Source: an uncultured Slackia sp. (GTDB lineage Bacteria; Actinomycetota; Coriobacteriia; Coriobacteriales; Eggerthellaceae). From it: DNA of 64,000 nt. The first letter of the stretch is position 1. Each line of letters begins with the position of its first letter. A program made the translations under genes and the position numbers. The DNA lies in the NCBI GenBank assembly GCA_934661005.1, contig CAKUIK010000004.1, positions 1 through 64,000 of the forward strand. The letters are read 5' to 3'. Under the pieces are notes generated by a model, which was not told the DNA's origin, did not search any database, and worked only from the letters and a program-made list of their open reading frames with translations. Of the stretch, positions 51,030-59,555 are shown in pieces.

Positions 51030-51562
51030 TATTTCTCGAGCCAATCGATAATGTCGTCGGGACTAGTGAAAACATCGCAGAACGCACGCCAATCGCAGGA
51101 GTTGAGGCCCGTTTCGCAGGAAAGGTCGAGCATTTCCACGAGCGGTTTGAAGTAGCCGTCGACGTCGAGCAGCGCGCAGGTGGCCTTCAGCTCGCCAGCC
51201 TTGATTTGCGACATCACGCTGAAGAATTCCTCGAACGTGCCAAGGCCGCCCGGCAGCGTGACGAAGGCGTCGGACATGCGCACCATGCGCTTGATGCGCG
51301 TGGAAAGGTCGGGCTCTTCCACGTTTTCGATGCCCTCGACAATGGAGCGCCCCTTGGCGGTAAGGCCCGTAGTGGTTACGCCGAACACGTGCCCACCTGC
51401 AGCGACGGCGGCATTCGCGACATCGCCCATAAGACCCTTGTCGTAGCCCCCGAACACGAGCTCGTGGCCGCGCGCGGCGATGGTTTTGCCGAGGGCCCTC
51501 GCCGCTTCTGCATATTTCGCGTCAAGGTTGTCGGAAGAGGAGCAGAACACGCAAATTTTCAT
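51029..51562 (-). CDS. LOG-family nucleotide phosphoribohydrolase-like protein
   Basis: The 177-residue protein has the LOG signature VTLPGGLGTFEE and an N-terminal Rossmann-like start MKICVFCSSSDNLD followed by LVFGGYDKGLMGDVANAA. The usual PGGxGTxxE motif is intact. Family members cleave ribose-5-phosphate from nucleoside 5'-monophosphates, including cytokinin precursors; bacterial roles are often unclear. The ATG lies 3' of a weak ribosome site. A small basic protein gene is coupled to its 3' end. Confidence 0.88.
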   Translation of the reverse strand: MKICVFCSSSDNLDAKYAEAARALGKTIAARGHELVFGGYDKGLMGDVANAAVAAGGHVFGVTTTGLTAKGRSIVEGIENVEEPDLSTRIKRMVRMSDAFVTLPGGLGTFEEFFSVMSQIKAGELKATCALLDVDGYFKPLVEMLDLSCETGLNSCDWRAFCDVFTSPDDIIDWLEK

Positions 51563-51716
51563 AGTGCGCCTTTCGATTCTTGAGGTATTTCTTCCATGCT
51601 AGCGCAATTGCCTGGGTTCTCCAAAGCACGGCAGCGTCGTTCGCGGTCTTTGCAGAATGTGGCTTTCGAACCGAAGCCACCGTACGGTCCCGTCGCGATT
51701 TTCGCGAAAAAACATC

Positions 51717-51764
51717 TTGAATCGAACATTTATTCGCTTTAGAATAACGAAAAGATGTTCGATT
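51717..51764 (+). promoter_or_regulatory. promoter with LexA-like box before the radical-SAM gene
   Basis: TTGAAT and TAGAAT are separated by 17 bp. The spacer carries CGAACATTTATTCG (51723-51736), one base from the Gram-positive LexA box CGAACnnnnGTTCG. A larger inverted repeat, AATCGAACAT (51720-51729) and ATGTTCGATT (51755-51764), surrounds the -10. The site is well placed for repression. Confidence 0.6.
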
Positions 51765-51780
51765 TTGCGGAAGGGGCGCG

Positions 51781-53097
51781 GTGGATACAACGGCAAAGCT
51801 CGCATTGCTCGCCGATGCTGCGAAATACGATGTCGCCTGCACGTCGAGCGGCATTGATCGCGATGCGCGCATGGGTGCCCTTGGAAACGCGACGGCGGCG
51901 GGCATATGCCATAGCTTTTCGGCCGACGGGCGCTGCATCACGCTTTTGAAGGTGCTGTTCACCAACGTGTGCGTCTTCGATTGCGCCTATTGCGCGAGCC
52001 GCTGCTCCAACGATGTTCCGCGCGCTTCTTTTCGGCCGCGCGAATTGGCCGATCTCACTATGGAGTTCTACCGGCGCAATTACATCGAGGGCCTGTTTCT
52101 TTCGAGCGGGGTTTTGAAGAGCCCCGATTACACGACGGAGCGCATTATCGAATGTTTGCGCATCCTTCGCGAGGAATATGGCTTTCGCGGCTACATTCAT
52201 GCGAAGGCAGTTCCGGGAACGTCGTCCGATTTGCTGGCAGCGCTCGGGCTTCTCGCCGATAGAATCAGCGTGAACATGGAGCTGCCGTCGAGCGAAAGCC
52301 TTGCGCTTTTGTGCCCGAATAAAACGCGCGATTCCATTGTTGCGCCCATGCGCCAAATTCGCGAGGGCATCGCCGAAGATCGCGATACGCGGGCGCTTAT
52401 GCGGCGCGATGCGTGTTATATGGCGCAGCGGCGTCCTGCTCGAAAAACGCGCGCATTCGCGCCGGCGGGGCAAAGCACGCAAATGATCATCGGCGCAACT
52501 CCCGAAACCGATTTTCAAATACTGAATCTCTCCTCGTCGCTCTATAAAACGATGCATATGAAGCGCGTGTTCTTCTCGGCGTATTTGTCGGTAAACGAAG
52601 ACGGTCGGCTGCCGCAGGGAAATGCCGTGCAGCTCGATAGGGAGCACAGGCTTTATCAGGCCGATTGGCTTATGCGCTTCTATAAGTTCGACGCGGCGGA
52701 GCTCATCGATGAGGACCAGCCGTTTCTTGCCACCGACATCGACCCGAAGGCGAACTGGGCTATCAATCACCTCGATAGGTTTCCCATCGAGGTGAACACT
52801 GCGCCTTACGAAGAACTTTTGCGCGTGCCTGGCATTGGGGTGCGCGGGGCGAAGGCGATTGTGGGTGCGAGGCGCGCCACGGCGCTTGGCGAAGCCGAGC
52901 TTCGCAAGCTCGGCGTGGCATACAAGCGGGCTCGGTTTTTCATTACGTGTCGGGGTCGCTATCAGGGCCATGGCGCGCGCTTTGACAAAGAGAGCCTGCA
53001 TGCCCAGCTTGCGGCGCCCATTCAAGCGGGGTCGCATGGCCGCCGGTCGGGCAAAGTGCTCGCAGGGCAAATGAGCCTTTTCGATGATGGAGGCTAG
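51781..53097 (+). CDS. putative DNA modification/repair radical SAM protein
   Basis: The 438-residue protein carries a radical-SAM cluster motif CVFDCAYC (Cys64, Cys68, Cys71) and a C-terminal helix-hairpin-helix stretch (VNTAPYEELLRVPGIGVRGA) suited to DNA binding. This layout matches the TIGR03916 family, proposed to act in DNA modification or repair. Its usual partner, a DUF4130/TIGR03915 protein, is at 54792-55646, with a C69 dipeptidase gene inserted between them. The GTG start follows GGAAGGGG. The promoter region carries a LexA-like box. Confidence 0.85.
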   Translation: MDTTAKLALLADAAKYDVACTSSGIDRDARMGALGNATAAGICHSFSADGRCITLLKVLFTNVCVFDCAYCASRCSNDVPRASFRPRELADLTMEFYRRNYIEGLFLSSGVLKSPDYTTERIIECLRILREEYGFRGYIHAKAVPGTSSDLLAALGLLADRISVNMELPSSESLALLCPNKTRDSIVAPMRQIREGIAEDRDTRALMRRDACYMAQRRPARKTRAFAPAGQSTQMIIGATPETDFQILNLSSSLYKTMHMKRVFFSAYLSVNEDGRLPQGNAVQLDREHRLYQADWLMRFYKFDAAELIDEDQPFLATDIDPKANWAINHLDRFPIEVNTAPYEELLRVPGIGVRGAKAIVGARRATALGEAELRKLGVAYKRARFFITCRGRYQGHGARFDKESLHAQLAAPIQAGSHGRRSGKVLAGQMSLFDDGG

Positions 53098-53190
53098 GCA
53101 CTTCAGCGCATATTTTTAGCTACTATAGGGCGCAGGTGAAAATGCTTCAGCGCTCGCATGCGTTGGGGCTTTCGTAGAGGAGGAAACGGT

Positions 53191-54690
53191 ATGTCGAAAA
53201 AAGGGTTCGATGGTCTTATGCGCCGATCGTGCACATCGGTTCTCGTGGGTCGCGCCGCAACGCGTGATGGCTCTATTCTCATTGCCCGCAACGAAGACAA
53301 CACCACGCCTGCCGCGCCGAAGTCGCTTCGCATGGTTCCAGCGGGCGAACGTGATGGCGTCGAACTTGTATCGGGCGCGAATGGGTTCGCCATCACGTTG
53401 CCTGAAGGGGGCCTTCGCTATTCTGCCATGCCCGACGTTACGCCCGAGGAAGGGCTTTTCGAAGAGGCCGGCGTGAATGCTGCCCATGTTGCGATGTCGG
53501 CTACCGAAAGCGCGCTTGCAAATGATCGCGTGCTCGCATTCGACCCCTATGCGGAAGATGGCCTTGCGGAAGACGCTATGCTCACCGTCGTGCTGCCGTA
53601 TGTGAAAACGGCGCGCGAGGGCGTGAAGCGTTTGGGCGAAATCGTGGCGGAATATGGCTCCGCCGAAAGCAACGGCGTGCTGTTCGCCGATCACCTGGAA
53701 GCGTGGTATATGGAAATCGCTACGGGCCATCATTGGGTTGCTCAGCGCATTCCCGATGATTGCGTTGCCGTGGTGGCGAACCAGCTCTCGATTCAGGAAG
53801 TCGATTTCGAAAGCGACTCATTCATGCATTCGCAGGGAATTCGCGAATTCGTCGAGGAGCATGCGCTTAATAGCGCTTTAGGCGTCGGCGAGGAGCGTCC
53901 GTTCAACTTCCGCGAGATTTTCGGAACCAGCTCCGATGGCGACAGGCGCTACAACACGCCGCGCGTGTGGGATGGCTTGCGCTTGCTTGCGCCTGAAATC
54001 GCGCAGCAGCATACGCTGGTCGATAGCGATTTGCCGTTTGTATTCCGTCCTAACCGCCTGCTGGGCGTTGAAGATGTGGCCGCGGTGCTTTCGAGCCATT
54101 TCGATGAGACCGAATTCGACCCCATTGGCAGCGCGGGCGACGAATTCTCGCGCAAGCGCTATCGCGCCATCGCCCTTTCGCGCACGCAGGAGTCGCACGT
54201 CATGCAAATCGAGGGTGTCTTCGGGCTTTCGGCGGAGCAATGCGCGCAGGCCGCGCTTGCGGGCGAGCTCGCTTCGCCGATTTGCTGGGTTGCGTTGGGC
54301 ACGCCGTGCTTCTCTCCGTATATGCCGCTGTTCTGCGACGCGCCTGTGTGGCCGGCATGCTTCAACAACGCTGCGCCCAAGCCCGATTTGAACCATCCCT
54401 ATTGGGTGTTCCGCTCGCTTCAGGCGGCAAGCGACGCGCGTTCGGCGGTTACGAATGTGCGTGCAAGCGACTACAAGGGCGAGCAGTGGCAGAAAGCTCT
54501 GCGTCATGCGCAGCGCGTGCATCGCGAGGCATTGGCGGCTCCCGTCGAAGAGCGCGCGGCGGTATATGAGCAGGGCAACGGTGAGCTGGCGCAATGGGTG
54601 GTGTCCGATGCCCAAAAGCACCTTGCGACGCTTCTGCTCGATCTTTCGATTGCATCTCCGCTCACTTTTAAGATGAACCCGAATTTGTAG
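53191..54690 (+). CDS. C69-family dipeptidase
   Basis: The 499-residue Ntn-hydrolase belongs to the PepD/C69 dipeptidases. The likely nucleophile is the Cys of RRSCTSVLVGRAATRDGS, followed by IARNEDN, which matches the mature N-terminus of the family after propeptide removal. I chose the ATG at 53191 because GAGGAGG precedes it. There is no clear signal peptide, so it may be cytosolic. It sits between two genes of the radical-SAM/DUF4130 pair. The substrate range is unknown. Confidence 0.9.
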   Translation: MSKKGFDGLMRRSCTSVLVGRAATRDGSILIARNEDNTTPAAPKSLRMVPAGERDGVELVSGANGFAITLPEGGLRYSAMPDVTPEEGLFEEAGVNAAHVAMSATESALANDRVLAFDPYAEDGLAEDAMLTVVLPYVKTAREGVKRLGEIVAEYGSAESNGVLFADHLEAWYMEIATGHHWVAQRIPDDCVAVVANQLSIQEVDFESDSFMHSQGIREFVEEHALNSALGVGEERPFNFREIFGTSSDGDRRYNTPRVWDGLRLLAPEIAQQHTLVDSDLPFVFRPNRLLGVEDVAAVLSSHFDETEFDPIGSAGDEFSRKRYRAIALSRTQESHVMQIEGVFGLSAEQCAQAALAGELASPICWVALGTPCFSPYMPLFCDAPVWPACFNNAAPKPDLNHPYWVFRSLQAASDARSAVTNVRASDYKGEQWQKALRHAQRVHREALAAPVEERAAVYEQGNGELAQWVVSDAQKHLATLLLDLSIASPLTFKMNPNL

Positions 54691-54791
54691 TGCTGCTTTG
54701 GCGGTTAAGGGCGATTGTTCGGGTATGAGGCGCGTCGTTGCTTGGTCGACGACTACGAGCCTCATATGCCTTAACGGAAGGAGGGTCGACG

Positions 54792-55646
54792 ATGTGCGAT
54801 ACCGATCTTGCCTATGTGCATGATGGCTCGCTTGAGGGGCTGCTCTCGGCGATCTTCCTTGCGTTTGCGCGTAAAGAAGATCCTATCGATGTGTCTCCCG
54901 CGCACCATCATGTTCCCAGGCTTGGCCAGCGTATTATCGAGGTCAAAACGAATATGGAGCATGCGCAGCGCGTGCGGGCGGGAATTATTCGTGTTTGCAA
55001 TGCCGAGACGTATCAATGCATCGTGGCGGCATCGCTTTCTGATGAGGCAGATGCTGGCACGTCGATTCTCTCTTTCGTTCGCTATGCCATGAAACGCGGC
55101 CCGCGGGCGCGCTTCGACAAAGCCGCGCCCGAAGTCGCGCGCTTTGCGGCAATCGTTCGCTCGGTTGAAAACGAACGACACTATTGGGTGCAATTCATGC
55201 GATTCTCGAAAACGGGTGATGGCGTGTATGTTGCCGTATGCAACCCCAAGGCGAGCGTTGTGCCTTTGCTTATGGGATGGTTTTCGGCTCGGTTCAACAC
55301 GCAGCCGTTCATCGTGTTCGATGAAGTGCACCATATAGCAGGGGTTTCGCGAAATGGCGAATGGCAGCTTGTGCATTCATCGGAATTCACTCCGCCACCC
55401 GCTGCCCACGACGACGCTTTCTATGAGCAGGCGTGGAAAACGTTCTACGACAGCATAGCGATTGACGCGCGCTACAACCCCGAACTCCGTCGTAGCTTTA
55501 TGCCCAAGCGCCTCTGGAAGAATATCGTTGAATTACGCGATGTGTCGTTTGGGGGTCCGGGGCTAAAAGAAGAGCGCCGCCCGCTGCCCCAGCAGCATGG
55601 CGGCGCTCTGAAATCGGCCGACGTTGGTAGCCCTTCTGGGCAGTAG
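54792..55646 (+). CDS. DUF4130 (TIGR03915) DNA-metabolism protein
   Basis: The 284-residue protein matches the uracil-DNA-glycosylase-related DUF4130 family, which usually neighbours the TIGR03916 radical-SAM protein. Family stretches include AYVHDGSLEGLLSAIF at the N-terminus, HYWVQFMRFSKTG, and the C-terminal RYNPELRRSFMPKRLWKNIVEL. I chose the ATG at 54792 because AAGGAGG precedes it. The last 30 codons (after about residue 255) read through the terminator hairpin of the convergent glycosyltransferase gene and show no family similarity. Confidence 0.85.
   Translation: MCDTDLAYVHDGSLEGLLSAIFLAFARKEDPIDVSPAHHHVPRLGQRIIEVKTNMEHAQRVRAGIIRVCNAETYQCIVAASLSDEADAGTSILSFVRYAMKRGPRARFDKAAPEVARFAAIVRSVENERHYWVQFMRFSKTGDGVYVAVCNPKASVVPLLMGWFSARFNTQPFIVFDEVHHIAGVSRNGEWQLVHSSEFTPPPAAHDDAFYEQAWKTFYDSIAIDARYNPELRRSFMPKRLWKNIVELRDVSFGGPGLKEERRPLPQQHGGALKSADVGSPSGQ
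55562..55609 (-). terminator. terminator after the glycosyltransferase gene
   Basis: An 11-bp stem AGAGCGCCGCC/GGCGGCGCTCT is followed by TCTTTTA on the minus strand. It lies inside the 3' end of the DUF4130 gene. Confidence 0.8.
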
Positions 55647-55653
55647 TCTCGTC

Positions 55654-56961
55654 CTATTTCATGCCGGTTTTGCTCATTTCCTCCACGTCGACCGAAATCG
55701 TGTGCGCGATGGGCTTCCAGCTCGCTTTCTTCACCAAGGCAACCAGCGCAATAGGAATGTAGGTCAACTGGAAGATGGGGAAGGTGAACAGATAGCCAAT
55801 CTTTTTCGCGGTGGTTGAATGGATGTTGTCCCATTCGGTGAATGTGGTGAGCACGCCGAAGATGAACATGAAGAGCATGAAGTTAAACAGGCAGAAGAAC
55901 ATCGACGACAAGGCCGAGGTAATCATGGTGCCCGCCGATATTACGCCGAATACCGCGAGCAACGCGATAGTGCCGTTGAAGCCGATGGAGATAACCGTGA
56001 GCAGCATGGCGGGAGCGATGGTCATGAGCATGTCGTAGCATGCGAAGCGCTTGCCTTTGGGGTTGGTGAAAATGCCCTTTACCAGTTTGGCGGCATAGTG
56101 CCAGAACACCTGGTAAAAGCCCTTTGCCCAGCGGAAGCGCTGGTTCCACGAGTCGATGAAGGTAATGGGCTGCTCGTCATAGAGCATAGCCGTGGGGCAA
56201 TAAGCGATGCGGCGCCCTTCGATAATGGAGCTCGTGGAGAACTCGATGTCTTCCGTGAGCAGGTGCCACTTCCAGCCGTCGTTTTCTTTGAGCACATGCG
56301 CGGCAATGAAAAAGCCCGTGCCCGAAATGGCGCAGCTCGTGTTGAGCGTGAGGCGCGCCTGGCTCAGGTACTTCGCTTCGCGCAAGAACCAAATCGCGTA
56401 GCCGGCAGAAATCCAATTGCTGCCGTAGTTTTTGGAGTTGCGATAGCTCGTGGAGGCTTCCGCGCCGCCGTCGAAGACCTTGTTCATTTCGCGGAAGTAG
56501 TTCGCGTCGAGCACGTTGTCGGCGTCGAACACGAAATAGGCTTCGAAGCTCTCGGCGTCGTCGCGCTTTTGGATTTCGTGCCAGCCGAAGTTCAGCGCGT
56601 AACCCTTGCCGACTTCCTGGTCGTTGAAACGCTCGAATACCTCGGTTGCGCCTGCGTTTCGGGCGATTTCCGCCGTGTTGTCGGTGCAGTTGTCGGCTAT
56701 GACGAAAATATCGATGAGCTCTTGCGGGTAATTCTGCACGCGAATGCTATGAATGAGGTCGCCGATGACCTGGCTTTCATTGCGCGCGGAAATCATTACG
56801 GCGTATTTGTGGTTTGCCTTGGCTTGCTGCAAAGGCGGTTTGCGCGTAAGCACGACGAATACGTAGTAGAACTGGTAAATGTAGCAGATGCTGAAAACCA
56901 GCAGAACGGACCAGTTGAAGACGTCAACGAACGTCATATGCGACAGCATTTGATCGAACAC
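55654..56961 (-). CDS. membrane-bound family 2 glycosyltransferase
   Basis: The 435-residue protein has N-terminal membrane segments, a processive GT2 catalytic domain and C-terminal membrane segments, as in hyaluronan, cellulose or poly-N-acetylglucosamine synthases. Visible catalytic features are VIADNCTDNTAE, the DxD-like VFDADNVLD, the acceptor motif LLTEDIEFS, and the QxxRW motif in NQRFRWAKGFYQ. I chose the GTG at 56961, ten bases after AGGAG; the ATG at 56949 is an alternative. It may make a cell-surface polysaccharide, with no dedicated partner genes nearby. Confidence 0.85.
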   Translation of the reverse strand: MFDQMLSHMTFVDVFNWSVLLVFSICYIYQFYYVFVVLTRKPPLQQAKANHKYAVMISARNESQVIGDLIHSIRVQNYPQELIDIFVIADNCTDNTAEIARNAGATEVFERFNDQEVGKGYALNFGWHEIQKRDDAESFEAYFVFDADNVLDANYFREMNKVFDGGAEASTSYRNSKNYGSNWISAGYAIWFLREAKYLSQARLTLNTSCAISGTGFFIAAHVLKENDGWKWHLLTEDIEFSTSSIIEGRRIAYCPTAMLYDEQPITFIDSWNQRFRWAKGFYQVFWHYAAKLVKGIFTNPKGKRFACYDMLMTIAPAMLLTVISIGFNGTIALLAVFGVISAGTMITSALSSMFFCLFNFMLFMFIFGVLTTFTEWDNIHSTTAKKIGYLFTFPIFQLTYIPIALVALVKKASWKPIAHTISVDVEEMSKTGMK

Positions 56962-57153
56962 GGTCTTCTCGCTCCTATCGATTGGCGGCTTGAAATGCAA
57001 ATGTTGGCACTTCCGTAAACTTTCAAGATTATAGAGTGAGAGCGCTGTGGGGCATATACGCCTTCTCGCGCGCGAACATAAAATGCGCAACCACTGCAGA
57101 AATGAGCAGTCTTTTGTTGCCCGTTGCGCCATGGGATGCGCCGCTCGAGTCGC

Positions 57154-57837
57154 CTAGGCGCGCGCCACGGTTGCGCAACGTACCTGCGCGCCGCTCGATT
57201 CGAGCGCGATGCGAGCCTGCTGCATCGTCGATCCCGTGGTGAAAACATCGTCGATTAAAAGAAGGCGATGGCCGGGCGCGCAGTCGCATGTCGTGAAGCG
57301 ACCCTGCACATTCTGCCTGCGTTCGACTCTGCCCAAAATACGCTGATCGCGCGCGAGGGGAGGGTTGAGGGTTCGTATGCACGGCAGTCCGTATTGCGCG
57401 GCAAGGGCTTGCGCCAAGAGCTCCATGTGGTCGAATCCGCGCCTTCGGCGGGCCGCCGTGGTAGCGCTAATGTACGTCACGCCATTTGCCCACCTTGGCC
57501 ATGATGGCGGTATCGTGTTTGCGAGTATCGCGGCAAGGGTCCCCGAAAGGCGCTGCTCCCCCTTATCTTTGTAGGTCTTGATCAAAGCCCCGGTGTCGGC
57601 CGTATACCGAAGCGCGCTCAAGCAAAGTCGCGTCTCTTCCCCTTTGCTCACGAGGGGAGTGCAATGGTCGCATTGCAAAAAGCCGAACGCGGCGCCACAG
57701 TGCGGGCACGCGCGCCAGAAATCAAGGTAATCGAGGCGTGCGGCGCAGCGCGCGCACAGCACGTCTCCGGGCGCATCGCAGAGCGCGCAGCGAGTGGGCC
57801 ACAGCGTTTCGCACACGGCATCGGCGATAAGTCCCAT
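57154..57837 (-). CDS. comF: ComF-family phosphoribosyltransferase-like protein
   Basis: The 227-residue protein has an N-terminal zinc-binding part (CALCDAPGDVLCARC, then CPHCGAAFGFLQCDHC) and a C-terminal phosphoribosyltransferase domain with LLLIDDVFTTGSTM, as in ComF. ComF takes part in DNA uptake during competence in Firmicutes; in many other bacteria its role is not known. It lies upstream of the glycosyltransferase on the same strand, with a 192-bp gap. Confidence 0.9.
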   Translation of the reverse strand: MGLIADAVCETLWPTRCALCDAPGDVLCARCAARLDYLDFWRACPHCGAAFGFLQCDHCTPLVSKGEETRLCLSALRYTADTGALIKTYKDKGEQRLSGTLAAILANTIPPSWPRWANGVTYISATTAARRRRGFDHMELLAQALAAQYGLPCIRTLNPPLARDQRILGRVERRQNVQGRFTTCDCAPGHRLLLIDDVFTTGSTMQQARIALESSGAQVRCATVARA

Positions 57838-58111
57838 AGCCCCTTCTTTCCGGAAGCCTCGTCGTTGTGCGATATGCTAGGACGCAACCCTTGCCCGCAC
57901 CTTGCCCGTTTCGATTTATTTACCTGGCACGTTGCTCGACATTTCTTGCGCATTCCCTTTGTTCTGCACGCCTTCTTCACGCAGCGCGCCCATTCTTTTC
58001 CTTGGTTTTTCAGCGGCTTATCGGTCGTAATCGCCCTTTCAGCATTGCGTTAACACTGCATGGAAGAGCCTGCCTGTTCATGGATGGGCTTCAAATCTGC
58101 TAAACTGCATC

Positions 58112-58338
58112 GAGACTTCTTTCGGGTCTGTAGTTGCGGGGGCCGCAAAGGCTCCTTAGTCCATGGCAGATGCGGTCAAAAGGATCCACGTAAGTACGCG
58201 CCGCCCAATATAGGCGCGTGCGAGCATGGCGTATCCTAGAAGTAAGTCGCACCTCCCGGCCGATTTTTGCGGCAACGCCGCACTGGGGGAGAGGGCAGAG
58301 CGAAATCATTCGCAAAACCCCAGTGCGCGAGTGTGGGG
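58112..58338 (+). ncRNA. candidate structured RNA or long leader
   Basis: A possible promoter (TTCATG at 58077 and TAAACT at 58101, 18-bp spacing) precedes a set of nested stems: GUUGC/GCAAC, GGCCG/CGGCC, UGCG/CGCA, AGGAU/AUCCU and a terminal ACGCGCC/GGCGCGU hairpin, with an asymmetric bubble on the 5' side. A second hairpin CGCACTGGGG (58279-58288) with CCCCAGTGCG (58318-58327) follows, containing an inner GCGAAAT-type stem. It matches no riboswitch I know. The fold is somewhat like 6S RNA, but I cannot confirm that. It may instead be the leader of the lipoprotein gene. The 57838-58111 stretch shows nothing else. Confidence 0.3.
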
Positions 58339-58397
58339 GCAAAGACTAGGTCAGCCGAAAGAGGAATCTGGGTATATATGGAAAGAGGATTCATACG

Positions 58398-59357
58398 ATG
58401 AAACATCGCGTGTCGCTCGTCATCGCGTTTGCCTGCGCATTGTGTTGCGCGCTTGGTTTGGCTGGTTGCAGCCAGGCCGGTTCTTACGAGGGGAAAACCC
58501 TTACCCCGACGATCAGCTCTCCCACCATCGGCCAGAATGGCACGTTGCGCGTGGGCATCGATGCCGATGGCGGCGCGCCGTTTGTCACGTCTTCTTCGAG
58601 TGCCAGCTATGCGGGTCTCGACGTCGATATGGCGGCAGCGCTCGCCGATCAGCTGGGCTTGAAGCTCGAGCTCGTCGATGTGGCTGGCAATGCGTCTTCC
58701 GCCCTCGCCGACGGCGATGTGGATATCGTCATGAGCCAGACATCGAGCGAGAAGAATTCGAGCATGTGGGTTTCCGACCCCTATATTGAAACGGGCGTGG
58801 CCCTGTTCGCTTCGGATGGTTCGGCAACCGCACCTGCGAGCGTTAAGGCATCGAGCATCGCGGCGCAGTCCTCTTCGACGAGCGCGTGGGCCGTTCAGAA
58901 TGCCTACGGCGATGACGCGTTGAATCCCGCGTCCGATTTGGTTTCGGCGTTCTCGCTTGTTGAAACCGGAAAAGCGAAGTACGTTGCGGCCGATGCGGTC
59001 ATCGGCTCGTATGCGGCGCTTGTTCAGAGCGTCGATGTCAAGCCTATCGCGCTGCTTGGCTCCAAAGGCGGCTACTGCATTGGCGTTGCTTCGAGCAACC
59101 AGGAACTGCAGAAGGCCATTTCCGCAGCGCTGACCGCGGTGCTTGGCAACGGCGTTTCCGACGCGGTGTGCACGAAGTGGCTCGGCTCGCCGATGGACCT
59201 CGATGCGCTTTCCTCCATTGAGGTTTCGTCGAGCAAGTCGGTTTCCGCCGATGACGATTCCGACGACGAATCCAAGGATGGAGCCACGACCGAAACCGCT
59301 TCCAGCTCTACGGCTGGCGCAAATGCCGTTCAGCCTGGCTCCACCTCTGGCCTGTAA
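58398..59357 (+). CDS. orphan solute-binding lipoprotein (family 3)
   Basis: The 319-residue lipoprotein has a signal peptide with lipobox GLAGC (cleavage before Cys24) and a family 3 solute-binding fold: NGTLRVGIDADGGAPFV, AGLDVDMAAALADQLG, and DGDVDIVMSQTSSEKN. Such proteins usually bind amino acids for ABC importers. No permease or ATPase gene is adjacent, so it is an orphan or serves a transporter elsewhere. The C-terminal 55 residues form a Ser/Ala/Asp-rich tail that is unusual for the family. RBS AAAGAGG precedes the ATG. Confidence 0.88.
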   Translation: MKHRVSLVIAFACALCCALGLAGCSQAGSYEGKTLTPTISSPTIGQNGTLRVGIDADGGAPFVTSSSSASYAGLDVDMAAALADQLGLKLELVDVAGNASSALADGDVDIVMSQTSSEKNSSMWVSDPYIETGVALFASDGSATAPASVKASSIAAQSSSTSAWAVQNAYGDDALNPASDLVSAFSLVETGKAKYVAADAVIGSYAALVQSVDVKPIALLGSKGGYCIGVASSNQELQKAISAALTAVLGNGVSDAVCTKWLGSPMDLDALSSIEVSSSKSVSADDDSDDESKDGATTETASSSTAGANAVQPGSTSGL

Positions 59358-59369
59358 GCGAGAGTTGGT

Positions 59370-59501
59370 ATGGGCAAGCGAAACGTCGAGGGCGATAACG
59401 ACCTGAACGACATTGCCCCAATGACCACGATGCAGAAAGTGATCATAGGGTTGGCCGTGGCCGCTGTTGTCGCGTTTATCGCATATACGGTGTTGCATTA
59501 G
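59370..59501 (+). CDS. small membrane protein (43 residues)
   Basis: A short frame starts 12 bases after the lipoprotein stop and encodes MGKRNVEGDNDLNDIAPMT followed by a single hydrophobic segment VIIGLAVAAVVAFIAYTVL. It is preceded by GCGAGAG and ends with TAG at 59499. The soluble N-terminus and one membrane segment suggest a small accessory protein. Family unknown. Confidence 0.6.
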   Translation: MGKRNVEGDNDLNDIAPMTTMQKVIIGLAVAAVVAFIAYTVLH

Positions 59502-59555
59502 TTTCCACGTGGGCTCGCTTATGGCGGGCTCACGTGCGTATTGAAAGGATTACGA

